From Streptomyces sp. CNH099 (lineage in GTDB: Bacteria; Actinomycetota; Actinomycetes; Streptomycetales; Streptomycetaceae): 64,000 bases of DNA. Shown here one piece after another: positions 60,945-64,000 of this stretch (its first letter is position 1; each line of letters begins with the position of its first letter). The position numbers and the translations under genes were made by a program. A model generated the notes under the pieces. It saw only the letters and a list, made by a program, of their open reading frames with translations. It was not told where the DNA came from and made no database searches. Location: positions 62,001 through 126,000 of the forward strand of contig AZWL01000018.1 in assembly GCA_000514715.1 (NCBI GenBank), written 5' to 3'.

Positions 60945-62123
60945 CTACATCCGCGACAGCGACACCGCCGCGTACAGGAAGTCGTCCACCGCCTCCCGGT
61001 CCCCGTCGCGCCCCGCGGCCGCGTCCTCCGGCGACACGTGTCCCGCCGCCAGCCGGCAGAACTCCAGGCCCTCCAGCGCCACATGGGCCACCGCCCGCTC
61101 CGGTCCCGCGACCGCCGCCGGCGAGTCCAGCGGGATGTACCAGTTCCCGCCGCCCTTGCCCTCCACCTCCAGGTGCAGCGTCCGCCCCGGCGTCCCCGCC
61201 GCCACCAGCGTCCGCGGCGGGGACGCCCGCCCCGAGCGGCGCCGGTGCGCCAGGGTCTCCGGCAGCAGCCGCGCCGCCAGGTCGATCATGAGGTGCATGT
61301 GCTCCGGCGTCGGCGGCACGTACGGGTAGTCCACCGCCTCCGCGACGTCCCAGGCGTGGATCCAGCACGCGAACGCCCGGTCCAGGAAGGCGTCGCGCAG
61401 CGGCAGCGTCACCCCGCCGCCGTACCGCACCGGCAGGTCGGCCACGCCGCCGCCCGCGAAGCCCGCGGTCCTTATCAGCGCGTACGTCTGGTCCCGCCAG
61501 TGGCGGTGCATCGTCCCCGCGTGCCGGCGCCGCAACTGCCGGGCGAGGGACTGCTGTTCGGCGTACGACGACCCCGCCTCCTGCCACAGCGCCTCGGTGC
61601 GCTCGGCGGGGGAGGAGACCGTGCGCGGGCCCTCGGCGGCGGGCGCGTCCGCGGCCAGCGGGTCGGGCAGGCCGAGCGCGAGTGCCAGCAGCCCGTCCAC
61701 GGCCAGCAGGTGCCCGATGACGCCGGCCACCGACGTCTCGCGCGCCGCCGGCCGGTCGTCGTCGTACCACGCCAGCTGCACCGGAGCGCCCCACTCCGCC
61801 TCGCCCATGTCGTGCAGCAGCGCGTCCAGCCGGGCGGTCTCGGCGTCGTACGGCACCGACCAGCCCGGCATCGGGATCCCCGGCATCCGCCGCGTCAGGC
61901 ACAGCTCCAGCACCCGGCTGCGCAGCGCGGGGTCGAGGTCGAGGTTGTCCTGCGGGTGCAGCAGCCGCACGGCGTCGCGGAGCCGCAGCGCCTCGTCGGC
62001 GCAGGGCGCGCAGTCGGTCAGGTGCGCCTCGACGGCCGCGGTCTCCTCGGGCGCGCAGGCCGCCAGCGCCCACGCGCCGAGCAGCGACTTCAGCCGGCGG
62101 TGGTCGTAGGGGCCCATGATCAT
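60945..62123 (-). CDS. Zinc anti-sigma factor fused to an MDMPI-like domain
   Basis: A 392-residue protein. Residues 1-60 match the zf-HC2/ZAS anti-sigma domain (LGAWALAACAPEETAAVEAH with HLTDCAPC, H-x3-C-x2-C). Residues about 90-300 match the mycothiol-dependent maleylpyruvate isomerase (DinB-like) domain (LDALLHDMGEAEW; AGVIGHLLAVDGLL; ACWIHAWDVAEAVDYP), followed by a C-terminal domain. ATG 62123 overlaps the sigma factor stop by four bases, so the pair is co-translated, as expected for a cognate anti-sigma. Zinc-thiol chemistry plus a mycothiol-linked domain suggests redox sensing; this is inference. Start MGPYD at 62117 is possible. Confidence 0.88.
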   Translation of the reverse strand: MIMGPYDHRRLKSLLGAWALAACAPEETAAVEAHLTDCAPCADEALRLRDAVRLLHPQDNLDLDPALRSRVLELCLTRRMPGIPMPGWSVPYDAETARLDALLHDMGEAEWGAPVQLAWYDDDRPAARETSVAGVIGHLLAVDGLLALALGLPDPLAADAPAAEGPRTVSSPAERTEALWQEAGSSYAEQQSLARQLRRRHAGTMHRHWRDQTYALIRTAGFAGGGVADLPVRYGGGVTLPLRDAFLDRAFACWIHAWDVAEAVDYPYVPPTPEHMHLMIDLAARLLPETLAHRRRSGRASPPRTLVAAGTPGRTLHLEVEGKGGGNWYIPLDSPAAVAGPERAVAHVALEGLEFCRLAAGHVSPEDAAAGRDGDREAVDDFLYAAVSLSRM

Positions 62124-62695
62124 GCGGGCCGCCCGGCCTCGGTGTGCGCGGTGGCGAGCAGCTGCAGCCCGAGGCGCAGCCGGCGGCGGGCCTCCTCGGC
62201 GGAGACGCCGAGTTCGGCGGCGGTCTCGCGGTAGTCGCGGCGCTTGAAGTAGGCCAGCTCCAGCGCGGCGCGCAGGGGTTCGGGCATGGACGTGACGATG
62301 TAGTCGGCGCGGGCGGCGGCGGAGACGGCGCGGATGCGCTCCTCGCAGTCCTCGATCTCCCCGGCCGCGCCGGCCTGGATCACGGCCCAGCGCAGCCGCC
62401 GGACGGCGTGCTTGTGCGCGAGCCCGGCGAGGAAGGAGCGGAGCTGGCCGCGCTTCGGGTCGTACGCGTCCGGGTGCTGCCAGACGTACGAGAACACCTC
62501 GGACAGCACGCCGTTCGCTTCTTCCTCGTTCTCCAGCACGCGCAGCGCGAGGCCGTAGACGAGGGGTGCGAAGCGGTCGTACAGCTCACCCAGCGCGGCG
62601 GCCTCGCCGCGCGCGAGCCGCTGCTGCATCTTGCGGTTCCAGCGGGGCGGGACGGTGCCCTCGCCGGCGCCCTGCGGTCCGTTCCCGTGCGCCAT
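62120..62695 (-). CDS. ECF-like RNA polymerase sigma factor
   Basis: A 191-residue group IV sigma factor. Region 2 is FAPLVYGLALRVLENEEEAN with FSYVWQHPDAYDP; region 4 is LRAALELAYFKRRDYRETAA and LGVSAEEARRRLRLGLQLL. There is no region 3 or long N terminus. It is followed directly by the ZAS-MDMPI anti-sigma gene and divergent from a STAS gene by about 330 bases. Target promoters cannot be read here. Confidence 0.92.
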   Translation of the reverse strand: MAHGNGPQGAGEGTVPPRWNRKMQQRLARGEAAALGELYDRFAPLVYGLALRVLENEEEANGVLSEVFSYVWQHPDAYDPKRGQLRSFLAGLAHKHAVRRLRWAVIQAGAAGEIEDCEERIRAVSAAARADYIVTSMPEPLRAALELAYFKRRDYRETAAELGVSAEEARRRLRLGLQLLATAHTEAGRPA

Positions 62696-63025
62696 GCGCC
62701 CCCCAATCCGTCGGCCGCCGCGTTACGGGTGTTCTCGAATGTAGCGCCGGGGGGTCGGGACGTACGCCCCCGGAGCGTTATCTGTACCGCATTACGTGCA
62801 ACAGAAGACAACGAATTGCCAACGGTTATCCGGTGCTGACCGGAATGCGGAGGCCGGATGGGGTGATTGCGCATAGGGTCGGTGTTTCATCTTGTGTGCC
62901 GCGGGCACAGCAGGTGACACGTACCACACGGCAGGCGGCCGGCGGACGGCCGGTGAACGGGACGAGCGAAACGGACGGGCGAGCGCGCGCGACAGGCTGA
63001 CAGGCGACGGAAGGACTGCGACCGG
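62696..63025. other. Divergent region between sigma factor and STAS genes
   Basis: About 330 bases, AT-richer in the middle (62780-62900). GTTT-15-GGGCAC (62884-62908) is a weak match to SigB-type promoters (GTTT...GGGTAT) towards the STAS gene. A 45-codon frame ending at 63000 has no ribosome site and is not called. Confidence 0.35.
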
Positions 63026-63442
63026 GTGTCTTTGCTGCAGGTGACCACCGACAACCGAGGCGACTGGTACGTCCTGTGGGTCTCCGGCGAGCTGGACCTG
63101 GTCACGTCGCCCCGGGTTCGGCAGCGCGTGCACGACGCGGTCGCCGAGGGCCGCCGCCATCTCGTCCTCGACCTCTCCGCGGTCCGCTTCTGCGACTCCA
63201 GCGGCGTCGGCGTGCTCATCGCCGCGCGCCGGCTGCTGAGTTCCTGCGGCGGCGAGTTCCGCCTGATCCTGCCGGCGGACGGCGGCGCGGCCGCCCCGGG
63301 CGCGTACGCGACCGGGGGCGCGGGCGCCGGCGGGGCGCACGTGAACCGGGTGCTCGCGGCGCTGGGCGTACGGCGGCTGTTCGCGGTGTACGCGGACGTG
63401 GACGACGCGACGGGCGGCACGGCGGAGCCGCTGTCGGCGTAG
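63026..63442 (+). CDS. STAS-domain anti-sigma factor antagonist
   Basis: A 138-residue STAS protein. Core features are YVLWVSGELDLVTSPRVRQR and the phosphorylation loop FCDSSGVGVLIAAR (Ser58/Ser59), then a Gly/Ala-rich insertion (about 92-108) and a C-terminal helix (VNRVLAALGVRRLFAVYAD). It would bind and release a HATPase-type anti-sigma kinase when dephosphorylated; the HATPase gene starts at 63898. GTG 63026 follows GAAGGA. Confidence 0.92.
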   Translation: MSLLQVTTDNRGDWYVLWVSGELDLVTSPRVRQRVHDAVAEGRRHLVLDLSAVRFCDSSGVGVLIAARRLLSSCGGEFRLILPADGGAAAPGAYATGGAGAGGAHVNRVLAALGVRRLFAVYADVDDATGGTAEPLSA

Positions 63443-63897
63443 CGCCCGGCGTTGCGGCCCGCGGCGGCTTTCGCCGTCACCGGCAGCGGACTTGGACCCT
63501 CGGCAACGCCCTCGCCTCCGGAACTCCGACTACGGAGAGTGCTGAAACAGGGGAGAACCCCAACACGCACGGGCGAACTCTTCCGTTACGCAACGAAGTC
63601 GGGCCGGGCTCCACTACCCTTCATCGGGTGCGAGTTGTCCGGTGGCGACACGGACCCGCGGCCCGGGAACGGGGGGCCGCGGCGGTGCGGACGTGCCGGA
63701 CTCGTGCAAGGTCACAGCAGCATGAACGGTCGATGCCGGACCGGCGTTCGACCGTCGGGCGCGAGCGTCGCACAGTATGCCGCACGCGCACTCTTTCGCG
63801 CTGGGATATGTCCGAAGCGCTTGTTGTCGTGACGCTACGTCAATCATCCTGGACAGTGGACAGATCACGCAGCGTGATCCCGAGGATGGTGTGAGCG
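63443..63897. other. Intergenic region ahead of the HATPase gene
   Basis: About 455 bases with falling GC towards 63800. Contains the 17-bp palindrome at 63863-63879. Frames of up to 126 codons exist but their codon use is not gene-like, and no ribosome site supports them. Confidence 0.4.
63863..63879. promoter_or_regulatory. 17-bp inverted repeat ahead of the HATPase gene
   Basis: GATCACGC-A-GCGTGATC, 18 bases before the GTG at 63898. A candidate operator, or an mRNA hairpin covering the 5' end. Confidence 0.45.
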
Positions 63898-64000
63898 GTG
63901 CAGACCCTGCAGGTGCAGCTCAAGGTGCGGCCCGACCCCGTCGAGGTCGGCCGGGCCAGGCGGTGGACCCGGGAGCGGCTGGCGTGGACCGGGGTGGCGG
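63898..64000 (+). CDS. HATPase-domain (RsbW-like) anti-sigma kinase, 5' part
   Basis: GTG 63898 with a GAGGA upstream opens QTLQVQLKVRPDPVEVGRAR, which matches the N terminus of short Streptomyces HATPase_c regulators (RsbW/SpoIIAB-like). Only 34 residues are in the window. Together with the STAS gene it completes a partner-switching module. Confidence 0.7.
   Translation, partial: MQTLQVQLKVRPDPVEVGRARRWTRERLAWTGVA

Noticed and set aside
63452..63832. 126-codon plus-strand ORF before the HATPase gene
   Set aside because: Low GC3 bias, no ribosome site, no recognisable domain.

Overview
The window is a 64 kb stretch of a high-GC actinomycete chromosome, most likely Streptomyces or a close relative. 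GC is about 72% with strongly GC-biased third positions, GTG and TTG starts are common, genes often overlap by ATGA or GTGA, and a few genes carry TTA leucine codons. Gene content fits: a DmdR/IdeR-type iron regulator, mycothiol-type DinB/MDMPI domains, an Flp/Tad pilus locus, WXG100 proteins with an FtsK-like secretion ATPase, and a secreted GH10 xylanase with CBM2. I saw no rRNA, tRNA, CRISPR array or prophage. All calls come from reading the sequence; no database search was run.

Layout. 1-7.1 kb: Uma2 nuclease-like protein, aldo/keto reductase, secreted beta-propeller protein, a TetR regulator divergent from a DrrAB-type ABC exporter with a perfect 29-bp operator over its Shine-Dalgarno, and serC. 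7.2-11.4 kb: a minus-strand operon of lipoprotein, secreted protein, WXG-type polymorphic toxin and two small immunity candidates; the toxin tip and immunity genes are lower in GC. 11.5-13.1 kb: a TnpB nuclease gene with a 3' hairpin typical of omega-RNA/right ends, a tiny ribbon-helix-helix gene, a relic hairpin, and a 7-bp tandem repeat at the right end. 13.2-17.7 kb: xylanase and a large FAD/Fe-S D-lactate-dehydrogenase-like protein. 17.8-26.9 kb: a tightly coupled acyl-CoA catabolic operon (DinB-like protein, AtuA family, carboxyltransferase, biotin carboxylase, acyl-CoA dehydrogenase, enoyl-CoA hydratase, TetR). 27-33.4 kb: citrate synthase, pdxH, a PAS protein, dmdR1-like regulator and an alpha/beta hydrolase with an SOS-like palindrome and a TTA codon.

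33.5-42.6 kb is a compact type VII secretion locus: a 1638-residue EssC/EccC-type ATPase, four WXG-like helical proteins and two related accessory proteins, but no other membrane Ecc component. 42.7-55.1 kb holds a small membrane protein, a frameshifted membrane-protein pseudogene, and a complete Tad pilus operon (SAF/CpaB, CpaE-like, TadA, TadB, TadC, Flp pilin, two TadE/F, TadG), then an SH3-like secreted protein and a large membrane LysM-BTAD protein. 55.4-64 kb: a prim-pol-like protein, a TPR regulator, a proline-rich membrane protein with TQ motifs, purU, and a signalling group: an ECF-like sigma factor overlapping a zinc anti-sigma/MDMPI fusion, a STAS protein, and the start of a HATPase (RsbW-like) protein.

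Working together: the type VII ATPase is the likely exporter for the local WXG proteins and perhaps for the polymorphic toxin 25 kb away. The Tad operon would build a surface pilus, with the LysM-BTAD protein a plausible envelope-linked regulator. The sigma, anti-sigma, STAS and HATPase genes form a probable partner-switching group. Several loci (toxin, tnpB, hydrolase) carry TTA codons and so may depend on bldA during development.
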